From NCBI GenBank assembly GCA_035716135.1, contig DASTKD010000063.1, positions 1 to 5,832 of the forward strand: DNA of 5,832 nucleotides. The letters run 5' to 3'. The notes under the pieces were generated by a model that made no database searches, was not told where the DNA came from, and worked only from the letters and a program-made list of their open reading frames with translations. A program made the translations under genes and the position numbers. Shown here one piece after another: positions 1 to 5,184 of this stretch; position 1 is the stretch's first letter; every line of letters begins with the position of its first letter. This DNA is from CF-113 sp035716135. Its GTDB lineage: Bacteria > Chloroflexota > Ktedonobacteria > Ktedonobacterales > Ktedonobacteraceae.

Positions 1-1588
1 AGCCCAGCGCCTCTCTACCTACCTCTACTGGTAAAGACTCGTCTATATCGTAGTCGGCGGCGGCGGTGGTATCGCGCCCGCGCCGCAGGCCAATCACGTT
101 GAAGACGGGCGTCAGGATGATCGCCAGGATGAGGTTCACGATAATCATCGAGAACGCGGTATACATGGCCGGGAAACTTATACCGCCGATGGAGATGGCG
201 TACACCGACTTTAGCCCGGCTGCCGAGAACAGGATGGTGCCGAATACCTCTGCCACCAGCCAGCCAATCAGCAAAGCCCAGCGATTGAACCAGTTCGTGT
301 AGAGGCCCAGGAAGACCGCCGGAAGCGTCTGGAGAATCCAGATGCCGCCCAGCAGTTGGAAGTTAATCACCTGCGTCGTGGGGATGTAGATGATAAAAAG
401 CACCGCGCCAAACTTCAGGACGAACGAGGTCCACTTGGCGGCGCTCGACTCCGCGCGCTCGCTGGCATTCGGGGAGATGTACTCCTTGAAGATGTTGCGC
501 GTGAACAGGTTAGCGGCGGCGATAGACATCACGGCGGCAGGCACCAGCGCGCCAATCGAGATGGCGGCGAAGGCAAAGCCAGCGAACCATGATGGGAACT
601 GGGCGTTGATAAGCAGGGGCATGGCGTAGTTCGCGCCCAGGCTGGCCGGAGGCTTCACGCCTGCCGCGATTGCCATGTAGCCCACCAATGCCAGCAGACC
701 AAGCATCAATGAATAGATCGGCAGCAGCGCGGTATTGCGCTTGACCACGTTCTTGCTGTTGCTGCTCAAAACGCTCGTCAGGGAGTGCGGGTAAAGGAAC
801 AGGGCCAGGGCCGAACCGAGCGCCAGTGTCACAAAGGCCCAGTTCTGTTTAGGGTTGAGTATTTCAAAAAACGTGGTGGGATGCGCTGTATGTTTGGCGG
901 CAACGGCGGCGAAAATGTTCCCGAAGCCGCCCAGTCTGGCAGGCAGCACGATCAGCAAAGCGATCAACACGATGAAGATCATGATGTCCTTCACCATTGC
1001 GATCATAGCGGGCGCGCGCAGTCCGCTCGTGTACGTGTAGGCCGCCAGGATGAGGAAGGCGATCAGCAGGGGTAGATCAAGCTGGAAACCGCCAATCGAG
1101 AGAGAGAGCGGGATACCGAGCGCGGCCAGCGAAACCTGAATGCCAAACATCTGCAAGGCGATATAGGGCAGCGTGGCGACGATACCGGTGAGGGCTATCG
1201 CAAAGGCCAGCGTCTTGCTGCCAAAGCGGTCTTTCACGAAGTCGGCGGCGGTGACGTAGCCGCGCTGCTTGCAGACCGACCAGAACTTGGGCATCAGGAT
1301 GTAGATGATGGGATAGACGAGGATGGTATAGGGAACGGCGAACCAGCCGTTCAACGCGCCCAGTCCGAACATGGCCGCAGGTACGGCGATGAAGGTATAG
1401 GCAGTGTAGAGATCACCGCCCATCAGGAACCAGGTCACGGTGGTGCCGAAACGCCGACCGGCCAGGCCCCATTCGTTGATCTGGTCCAGGTTGCCGCGTC
1501 GCCAGCGCGCGGCGATGAAGCCCAGGACCGTCACGATCAGAAAAAAGATGATAAAGACGGTAAATGCGACCGGATTAAAGGTGAACAT
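1..1588 (-). CDS. Sodium:solute symporter (SSS) family permease, MctP-like; 3' end cut by window edge
   Basis: This is an inner-membrane secondary transporter, predicted to couple uptake of a small organic solute (monocarboxylates such as lactate or pyruvate, or alanine, in characterised MctP relatives) to a cation gradient. Translating the minus strand from the ATG at 1586-1588 gives 529 residues with no stop before the edge. Rhizobial MctP is about 550 aa, so only a short C-terminal tail should be missing. Hydrophobic segments run throughout. SSS hallmarks are EWGLAGRRFG (39-48), GGDLYTAYTF (57-66), RGYVTAADFV (109-118), YTSGLRAPAMIAMVKD (about 186-201) and the MctP-like YPHSLTSVLSSNS (266-278). 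A later QLLGGIWILQTLPAVFLGLY stretch is also MctP-like. A strong GGAGGAGGAG Shine-Dalgarno six bases before the ATG fixes the start. The upstream DUF3311 gene is the usual partner of this subgroup and supports the call. The substrate cannot be read from sequence. The visible tail (AAADYDIDESLPVEVGREALG) is hydrophilic and presumably cytoplasmic. Confidence 0.93.
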   Translation of the reverse strand, partial: MFTFNPVAFTVFIIFFLIVTVLGFIAARWRRGNLDQINEWGLAGRRFGTTVTWFLMGGDLYTAYTFIAVPAAMFGLGALNGWFAVPYTILVYPIIYILMPKFWSVCKQRGYVTAADFVKDRFGSKTLAFAIALTGIVATLPYIALQMFGIQVSLAALGIPLSLSIGGFQLDLPLLIAFLILAAYTYTSGLRAPAMIAMVKDIMIFIVLIALLIVLPARLGGFGNIFAAVAAKHTAHPTTFFEILNPKQNWAFVTLALGSALALFLYPHSLTSVLSSNSKNVVKRNTALLPIYSLMLGLLALVGYMAIAAGVKPPASLGANYAMPLLINAQFPSWFAGFAFAAISIGALVPAAVMSIAAANLFTRNIFKEYISPNASERAESSAAKWTSFVLKFGAVLFIIYIPTTQVINFQLLGGIWILQTLPAVFLGLYTNWFNRWALLIGWLVAEVFGTILFSAAGLKSVYAISIGGISFPAMYTAFSMIIVNLILAIILTPVFNVIGLRRGRDTTAAADYDIDESLPVEVGREALG

Positions 1589-1593
1589 GGAAG

Positions 1594-1604
1594 GCTCCTC
1601 CTCC
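1594..1604 (-). promoter_or_regulatory. Strong ribosome binding site of the symporter gene
   Basis: Read on the minus strand, AGGAGGAGGAG lies about six bases before the ATG at 1586-1588. It is a near-ideal Shine-Dalgarno sequence and settles the start of the symporter. Its strength contrasts with the GTG start of the small gene upstream, which suggests that the symporter is translated independently and well. Confidence 0.8.
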
Positions 1605-1646
1605 TTGCTTCATTGGCAGGCTGGTGCCATTCGCGCCGCCTGTAAC

Positions 1647-1670
1647 GCGCCATGCAAGCTGCATGAGCGC
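1647..1670 (-). repeat. Intergenic hairpin between the DUF3311 and symporter genes
   Basis: CATGCA-AGC-TGCATG (1651-1665) is a perfect 6-bp stem with a 3-nt loop. Allowing one bulged base (1666), it extends by GCGC/GCGC to 1647-1670. It lies in the 89-bp gap between the two minus-strand genes. No T-run follows on the minus strand, so it is not a typical intrinsic terminator. It could be an mRNA processing or stabilising element that sets different levels of the two proteins, or a chance dyad. Confidence 0.45.
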
Positions 1671-1677
1671 TGACCTG

Positions 1678-1890
1678 TCAGGCCCCCAGGAAGTAAATCA
1701 CAGCCGTCAGGATAGCTGTGAGGATAATCCAGAGCAGGGGGAACCAGTAAAAGAAAGGCATTCCGATGAAGGTCGGGTCAATGCTGTTGTAAAACGGAGG
1801 ATACAACAATACGATAAAAGGGATGAGCAGTAAGACGCGAAGCCAGGTACGCCTTCTAGCCCTGTTCTGGGTCTGTGGTTGCGCACTCAC
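1678..1890 (-). CDS. DUF3311 small two-helix membrane protein, symporter partner
   Basis: This encodes a 70-residue membrane protein of the DUF3311 family, whose genes typically sit directly before SSS symporters of the MctP type. It may be an accessory subunit, but the molecular role is not established. A basic N-terminus (RARRR, residues 10-14) is followed by a first hydrophobic segment (about 16-30), a conserved-looking loop with LYPPFYNSIDPTFIGMPFFY (29-48), and a second hydrophobic segment (about 49-68). The topology is probably both ends in the cytoplasm. Translation starts at GTG (1888-1890), with AAAGGAG seven bases upstream; no better in-frame ATG exists. It ends 89 bp before the symporter on the same strand, so the two are likely co-transcribed from the promoter near 2074-2102. 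Family assignment is by recognition of the sequence pattern. Confidence 0.88.
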   Translation of the reverse strand: MSAQPQTQNRARRRTWLRVLLLIPFIVLLYPPFYNSIDPTFIGMPFFYWFPLLWIILTAILTAVIYFLGA

Positions 1891-1982
1891 AAAGTTTCTC
1901 CTTTAGCGCGTAGCGCGGATACAATGGGACGAAATCAAAAGAAATCGACAGGGAAAACATGTGCGGGCAAGCAGCGATTGGT

Positions 1983-1990
1983 ACCTCCTT
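1983..1990 (-). promoter_or_regulatory. Orphan Shine-Dalgarno in the DUF3311 leader
   Basis: On the minus strand AAGGAGGT is a perfect anti-16S match, but it lies about 93 bases before the DUF3311 start. The nearest start codons downstream are TTG (1968-1970, 12-base spacing), opening an 11-residue ORF that ends at 1935, and ATG (1958-1960, 22-base spacing). It may serve a short leader peptide, or be a chance match. Confidence 0.35.
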
Positions 1991-2063
1991 GTAAATGGGT
2001 TTGAGGTGGAAGTAAGCACATGTACAACGTGCCTATCCCATCACGAAGAGATATAGGCTAACC

Positions 2064-2079
2064 TACTATATATGTAGTA
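2064..2079. promoter_or_regulatory. Palindromic operator-like site over the symporter-unit promoter
   Basis: The 16-mer TACTATATATGTAGTA is symmetric at 14 of 16 positions. It covers the proposed -10 of the minus-strand promoter and extends into the start region. The TACTA...TAGTA shape resembles sites bound by GntR-type (YtrA subfamily) repressors, but that is a likeness only. No regulator gene is present in the window. Confidence 0.45.
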
Positions 2080-2102
2080 CACTATGCGCCGGATATTGTC
2101 AA
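2074..2102 (-). promoter_or_regulatory. Predicted promoter of the DUF3311-symporter unit
   Basis: Read on the minus strand, a perfect -35 TTGACA (2097-2102) is followed after 17 bases by TACTAC (2074-2079), a weak -10. Initiation near 2067 would give a leader of about 175 nt before the DUF3311 gene. The -35 is convincing. The -10 is poor, which fits an activated or otherwise controlled promoter, or means that the real -10 is a nearby AT-rich hexamer. Confidence 0.45.
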
Positions 2103-2139
2103 TGCTGCCGGTCGCTATCAAAAATCCAGAGAAAAACCC

Positions 2140-2168
2140 TTGCTTTTTGAATAGCAATATGTTATAGT
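2140..2168 (+). promoter_or_regulatory. Predicted promoter of the ABC exporter operon
   Basis: TTGCTT (2140-2145), a 17-base spacer, then TATAGT (2163-2168), five of six matches to the sigma-70 type -10. Transcription would start around 2175, giving a leader of about 155 nt before the ATPase gene. The -10 and start point fall inside two tandem operator-like repeats (2151-2193), so binding there would block initiation. Confidence 0.6.
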
Positions 2169-2193
2169 TCACATAGCAAATAGCTATATTCAC
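2151..2193 (+). repeat. Two tandem operator-like repeats over the exporter promoter
   Basis: Two adjacent imperfect copies, 2151-2172 and 2173-2193, match at about 17 of 21 aligned positions with one single-base gap. Each begins with a dyad of the form ATAGC-N5-GYTAT (2151-2165 and 2173-2187; the second is perfect) and ends with TTCAC. Starts are 22 bp apart, close to two helical turns, so two dimers would sit on the same DNA face. The first covers the spacer and -10, the second the presumed start site. This is the geometry of a repressor operator; the regulator is unknown. Confidence 0.6.
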
Positions 2194-2283
2194 TGGCAAT
2201 CCGAACCAATGTCATCTGTAGTGTTATCCGTCGTATGCGGATGGTGGCTCCCATCGCAATCATGCGCAACGTTCGCGTGAAAG

Positions 2284-2311
2284 GTGGCAAGGCTGTAAAT
2301 CAGCTTGCCAC
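2284..2311 (+). promoter_or_regulatory. Leader hairpin directly before the ABC ATPase ribosome binding site
   Basis: GTGGCAAG (2284-2291) pairs perfectly with CTTGCCAC (2304-2311). The inner bases can add CTG/CAG pairs around a small AT-rich loop. The stem ends two bases before GAGGAG (2313-2318). With no T-run it is not a typical terminator. It may protect the mRNA or tune access to the ribosome binding site. Confidence 0.5.
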
Positions 2312-2330
2312 AGAGGAGTGAGTGATCCCT

Positions 2331-3269
2331 ATGAGTCTTCAAGTTGAACACCTCAACAAATGGTTTGGCCGGTTCCAGGCCATCACAGACCTGTCTATGG
2401 AAGTGCCGGAAGGAGCGATTTTCGGCTTTCTGGGGGCCAACGGCGCGGGCAAAACCACCACCATGCGCATGATCCTGGACATCTTGCGCCCCGATAGCGG
2501 TTCCATCACATGGAACGGCAGGGATGTCCGGCAGGTGCCACGTCGCAACTGGGGCTATCTGCCGGAAGAGCGTGGGCTTTACCGGAAAATGCGGGTGGAT
2601 GAGCAGTTGCTTTTCCTGGCGCGTTTGCAGGGCGTATCGAAGCTGGATGCCAGGAAGGCCCTGGACGAGTGGCTCGAACGGTTTCAGATCACTGCCAATC
2701 GCAGCAGGAGGATCGAAGAACTGTCTAAAGGCAATCAGCAGAAAGTCCAGTTTCTGGCCGCTATGCTGCACGATCCAGAGATTCTGATCATGGATGAGCC
2801 ATTTAGCGGCCTGGACCCGGTCAACGCTGCCATTCTCAAAGAGGCGTTTTTAGAGATGCACCGGCGCGGCAAGACGATTCTCTTCTCCACACACCAGTTG
2901 GAGCAGGCTGAAGAACTCTGTCAGGCTATCGTGATTATCAATCAAGGGCAGAGCGTCGTCCAGGGCAGTGTGCGCGAGGTCAGACGCCAGCAGGGACGCC
3001 ATGTGGTCCGCCTCAAACTCGACAACGATCCCGATGCGAGCTGGCTTGAGCAGCTTCCGGGCGTGCAGGTCACGAAGCGCCGCGAGGATTACATCGAAAT
3101 GCACCTCGAGGCCAATCTCAACCCCAACATGATCGTAGAGGCTGCGTTGCAGCATGGCGGCATCATCAGCCGTTTCGAGCTGACCGAGCCGTCGCTGACC
3201 GATATCTTCATCGAAAAAGTTGGTGCTGCTTCCGAGTCTGTTGCTCCTACTTCCGTTCTTTCAGCATAA
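2331..3269 (+). CDS. ABC exporter ATP-binding subunit, NatA/YhaQ-like, with DUF4162 domain
   Basis: This is the cytoplasmic ATPase of an ABC-2 type exporter, which powers the permease encoded next. From the ATG at 2331 it is 312 aa, near the usual 300. Walker A is GANGAGKT (35-42), the Q-loop region is GYLPEERGLY (75-84), the signature is LSKGNQQK (131-138), Walker B is ILIMDEPF (151-158) and the switch histidine is H188. The LSKGNQ signature and the PEERG variant are normal for this subfamily. A DUF4162-type domain follows (about 221-300), ending ELTEPSLTDIFIEKVG. Bacillus NatA exports sodium with NatB, but substrates of YhaQ-like members are mostly unknown, so no substrate is claimed. Start choice: an in-frame GTG at 2322 would add three residues but lies only three bases from GAGGAG. 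The ATG is 12 bases away, and the MSLQVEHLNK start fits the family. The permease gene follows after 16 bp. Confidence 0.93.
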   Translation: MSLQVEHLNKWFGRFQAITDLSMEVPEGAIFGFLGANGAGKTTTMRMILDILRPDSGSITWNGRDVRQVPRRNWGYLPEERGLYRKMRVDEQLLFLARLQGVSKLDARKALDEWLERFQITANRSRRIEELSKGNQQKVQFLAAMLHDPEILIMDEPFSGLDPVNAAILKEAFLEMHRRGKTILFSTHQLEQAEELCQAIVIINQGQSVVQGSVREVRRQQGRHVVRLKLDNDPDASWLEQLPGVQVTKRREDYIEMHLEANLNPNMIVEAALQHGGIISRFELTEPSLTDIFIEKVGAASESVAPTSVLSA

Positions 3270-3273
3270 AGAA

Positions 3274-3280
3274 AAGAGGA
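3274..3280 (+). promoter_or_regulatory. Ribosome binding site of the ABC permease gene
   Basis: AAGAGGA lies five bases before the ATG at 3286, in the 16-bp gap after the ATPase stop. It settles the permease start. The frame stays open upstream to 3220, but that stretch overlaps the ATPase end, and the ATG at 3281 is out of frame. Confidence 0.65.
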
Positions 3281-3285
3281 ATGAC

Positions 3286-4710
3286 ATGATACCACAGAAA
3301 ACGGCGGAAACGCCGGTACCAGAACGTCACGAACAAGAGCAAGGGGCTGTAGTGGTGAGTTCGGGGGGCGCTGCTGCTCAAAACAACCTGCGTAATATTG
3401 GCTTGATTATCGGGCGCGAGTACAAAAGCCGTGTGACCCAGCGTAGTTTCATCGTCACCAGCGTCATCCTCCTGGTGATCGTGTTCCTGGCCGCTTTTAT
3501 CCCGACAGTGATACAGCTTGTTAGCTCCGGTTCCGGTTCCAGTTCCAGCGGGCAAACGAGTATCGCGGTGGTGAACGAAGCCGGCTCCATCGCGGGCTGG
3601 AATGAGGCGGAGTTGACCGCTGACATCAATACTGCATTGAATGGAACAAGCACCGGAAGCTCCGCTCCCTATGCGATAAGCAGCCAGCCACAGACTTCTC
3701 TGAGCAGCCTGCAAAGCCAGGTCAAGGATGGCAAGCTGGATATGCTGCTGGTCTTTGCTCGTCCAACGGACCAGAACTTACGCTTTACCTACTACACCAC
3801 GAACAGCTCGGCAGACGATCCCAACCTGTCCGCGATCCAGGGTCTAACTCTGCAGCTCACCTTTTTCGATACCGCTCATCGCATGGGCCTCACATCGTCT
3901 CAAACTCAACGCCTCGCCACAGCGCCTGACCTGGTCGTCGTGCAGACTGCGCAGAGTCAAACCACCCAATCGGTGAGCGAAATTGCTGCAGGCTTTGTCC
4001 TCGCCTATGCCGGCGCTATCCTGATCTACGTCTCTATCGGGCTTTATGGCTCGATCGTCGCGGCGGGCGTGGCGGAAGAGAAAAGCAGCCGCATGATGGA
4101 AATCCTGGTGAATGCCGCGACCCCATTCCAACTCCTGGCCGGCAAGATCGTGGGCATCGGGGCGGCGTGCCTGACACAGATGGGCTGCCTGGTGGTGGTC
4201 GGCATTGTTGCGCTCCTGCTGCAAACCCCTCTACAGGCCGCGCTGTTCGGTACACATGCGGGAGGCTTTAGCCAGTATCTCGCCGGCGCGTTCATCCCGT
4301 TCTACCTGCTCTTCTTGATCTACGTTCTGCTGGCGTTCTTCCTGTATGCCACTCTCTTTGCCGGGCTGGCTGCTATGGTCAAACGGCAGGAGGAGGTGCA
4401 GAGTGCGGTCATGCTCCCAACGATGCTGATGATCAGTGGATACCTGCTGTTCTTTTTCGCGGTCTATACTCCCGATGCGCCCCTGACGAAGGTACTGTCG
4501 TATATTCCTTTCTGGACTCCGTGGATAATGATGGCGCGTATTGGGCGGGGTACAGTTGCCTGGTGGGAGATCCTCTTAACGATCGCGTTGATGCTGGTTG
4601 CCATTCTCGTCTGCATCCGGTTTGCCGCGCGCGTGTATCGCTACGGCGTTCTGATGTACGGGCAGCGACCCGGCCTGGGACAACTGCTGAAACTGGTACA
4701 GATGAACTAA
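3286..4710 (+). CDS. ABC-2 type exporter permease, NatB/YhaP-like
   Basis: This is the integral membrane subunit that pairs with the preceding ATPase. It has 474 residues. A soluble N-terminus of about 50 residues ends in GREYKSRVTQRSF, typical of the family. TM1 (about 55-79) leads to an extracytoplasmic region (about 80-232) that opens with a Ser/Gly-rich linker (80-89). Further membrane segments lie near 235-260, 288-312, 337-363, 374-394 and 428-450. EEKSSRMMEILV (264-275), after TM2, is the cytoplasmic coupling-helix motif of ABC-2 permeases. The C-terminal RVYRYGVLMYGQRPGL is also typical. The large domain between TM1 and TM2 matches the NatB/YhaP layout. Start choice: ATG 3286 behind AAGAGGA. 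It is co-transcribed with the ATPase. The N-terminus before GLIIGREY is longer and more hydrophilic than I would expect, with PERHEQEQ and an Ala/Gly-rich stretch. The substrate is unknown; sodium, drug or peptide are all possible for this family. Confidence 0.92.
   Translation: MIPQKTAETPVPERHEQEQGAVVVSSGGAAAQNNLRNIGLIIGREYKSRVTQRSFIVTSVILLVIVFLAAFIPTVIQLVSSGSGSSSSGQTSIAVVNEAGSIAGWNEAELTADINTALNGTSTGSSAPYAISSQPQTSLSSLQSQVKDGKLDMLLVFARPTDQNLRFTYYTTNSSADDPNLSAIQGLTLQLTFFDTAHRMGLTSSQTQRLATAPDLVVVQTAQSQTTQSVSEIAAGFVLAYAGAILIYVSIGLYGSIVAAGVAEEKSSRMMEILVNAATPFQLLAGKIVGIGAACLTQMGCLVVVGIVALLLQTPLQAALFGTHAGGFSQYLAGAFIPFYLLFLIYVLLAFFLYATLFAGLAAMVKRQEEVQSAVMLPTMLMISGYLLFFFAVYTPDAPLTKVLSYIPFWTPWIMMARIGRGTVAWWEILLTIALMLVAILVCIRFAARVYRYGVLMYGQRPGLGQLLKLVQMN
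3523..3546 (+). repeat. Hexamer tandem repeat encoding a Ser/Gly linker
   Basis: Four in-frame hexamers, AGCTCC-GGTTCC-GGTTCC-AGTTCC, encode (S/G)S dipeptides at permease residues 80-87, just after TM1. The near-identical units could expand or contract by slippage without shifting the frame, changing only linker length. Confidence 0.6.
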
Positions 4711-4768
4711 CCACCGGCGATTGACGGAACCTGTCGAAAAACGAAACGACCGTGAGCGATCTGCGATT

Positions 4769-4799
4769 CTGGTGGCTCCGCTTTATGCAGAGCCGCCAG
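4769..4799 (+). terminator. Hairpin after the ABC operon, possible terminator without T-tract
   Basis: CTGGTGGCTC (4769-4778) pairs with GAGCCGCCAG (4790-4799) over ten pairs including one G-U, with an 11-nt loop that can close two further GC pairs. It lies 58 bp past the permease stop, where an operon terminator would be expected. No T-run follows (TGACACCAATCC), so it is either a non-canonical terminator or a 3'-end stabilising stem. Confidence 0.4.
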
Positions 4800-4960
4800 T
4801 GACACCAATCCTCGTAGACCGCGAAAGATACAGATAGCTGGCAACGAAAACGGGGTACCGCGAAAGAAAAAGCTCTACTTGCAAGAGTACTGTCAGGCAG
4901 AGTGGTCCGTCAAGGATTTAGGCCGGGGTGTCCGTCAACGTTTTGCGCAGTGGGAGCCGA

Positions 4961-5050
4961 CCAGGGCGACCGCAAGGGTCGCCCCTACAATAAAACAAAC
5001 GTCTTGCGAAACCTTGTGTATTGTAGGGGCGACCCTTGCGGTCGCCCTGG
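4961..5050. repeat. Perfect 32-bp inverted repeat with nested palindromes (REP/BIME-like)
   Basis: The arm 4961-4992 is exactly the reverse complement of 5019-5050 (32 of 32), separated by a 26-nt spacer (4993-5018). Each arm itself holds a perfect 8-bp dyad, GGGCGACC-N5-GGTCGCCC (4964-4984 and 5027-5047), followed towards the spacer by CCTACAATA or its complement. It is therefore two head-to-head palindromic units, the organisation of a bacterial interspersed mosaic element. From memory this GGGCGACC unit is a common dispersed repeat in some Chloroflexota and other soil bacteria; copy number cannot be seen here. In RNA it could form one very long hairpin or two small ones, and may also end transcription or stabilise the upstream message. 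No target-site duplication flanks it. Confidence 0.85.
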
Positions 5051-5098
5051 GGATTCTCGACGCAATAACTTGACGCTCACCCGGTTTGCACAAAATGA

Positions 5099-5126
5099 TT
5101 GTATTTCCTGGTATTTTTGTTACAAT
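5099..5126 (+). promoter_or_regulatory. Predicted promoter of the PLD-like gene
   Basis: TTGTAT (5099-5104), a 16-base spacer, then TACAAT (5121-5126), five of six to the -10 consensus and preceded by TG one base upstream (extended -10). A start near 5133 gives a leader of about 52 nt. ATTGTA (5098-5103) and TACAAT are inverted repeats of each other, so the two promoter boxes also form a dyad. Confidence 0.6.
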
Positions 5127-5184
5127 GGCAGCAACGCTATATATCTTCTCACACATGGTTTTTCAGCTAAGAAAGGTCAGCTTC

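Larger units (their letters stand above)
1891..2330. other. Divergent intergenic control region between the symporter unit and the ABC exporter operon
   Basis: About 440 bp without a convincing gene. It is AT-rich around 2040-2195 compared with the flanking genes. It holds a minus-strand promoter with an overlapping palindrome, a plus-strand promoter with two tandem operator-like repeats, a leader hairpin before the exporter ribosome binding site, and an orphan strong Shine-Dalgarno on the minus strand; each is listed separately. Only very short possible leader ORFs occur (for example 2209-2280 and 2235-2321, plus strand), none with a clear ribosome binding site. Confidence 0.75.
4711..5184. 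other. Non-coding interval with hairpin, short direct repeats and nested palindrome
   Basis: About 470 bp between the exporter operon and the PLD-like gene. Open frames here are short and mostly translate the palindromic repeat, giving peptides such as VGATLAVALG, so I do not call a gene. Contents are a hairpin at 4769-4799, an 11-bp direct repeat ACCGCGAAAGA (4818-4828 and 4857-4867), a 9-bp direct repeat GTCCGTCAA (4905-4913 and 4930-4938), the large inverted repeat at 4961-5050, and a promoter at 5099-5126. Confidence 0.75.

Noticed and set aside
2209..2280. 23-codon ORF starting ATG 2209 in the exporter leader
   Set aside because: No Shine-Dalgarno precedes it and no attenuator-like codon run is seen; likely chance.
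2190..2771. 193-codon minus-strand open frame opposite the ABC ATPase
   Set aside because: It is antisense to a clear ATPase with all motifs, has no recognisable domain, and is a shadow of the coding frame.
3247..3714. 155-codon minus-strand open frame opposite the permease start
   Set aside because: It is antisense to the permease; its composition is that of a shadow frame and no family is recognised.
4961..5050. Reading the inverted repeat as a CRISPR array or as the ends of a complete insertion sequence
   Set aside because: There are only two inverted units, a 26-nt spacer with no coding capacity, and no target-site duplication.
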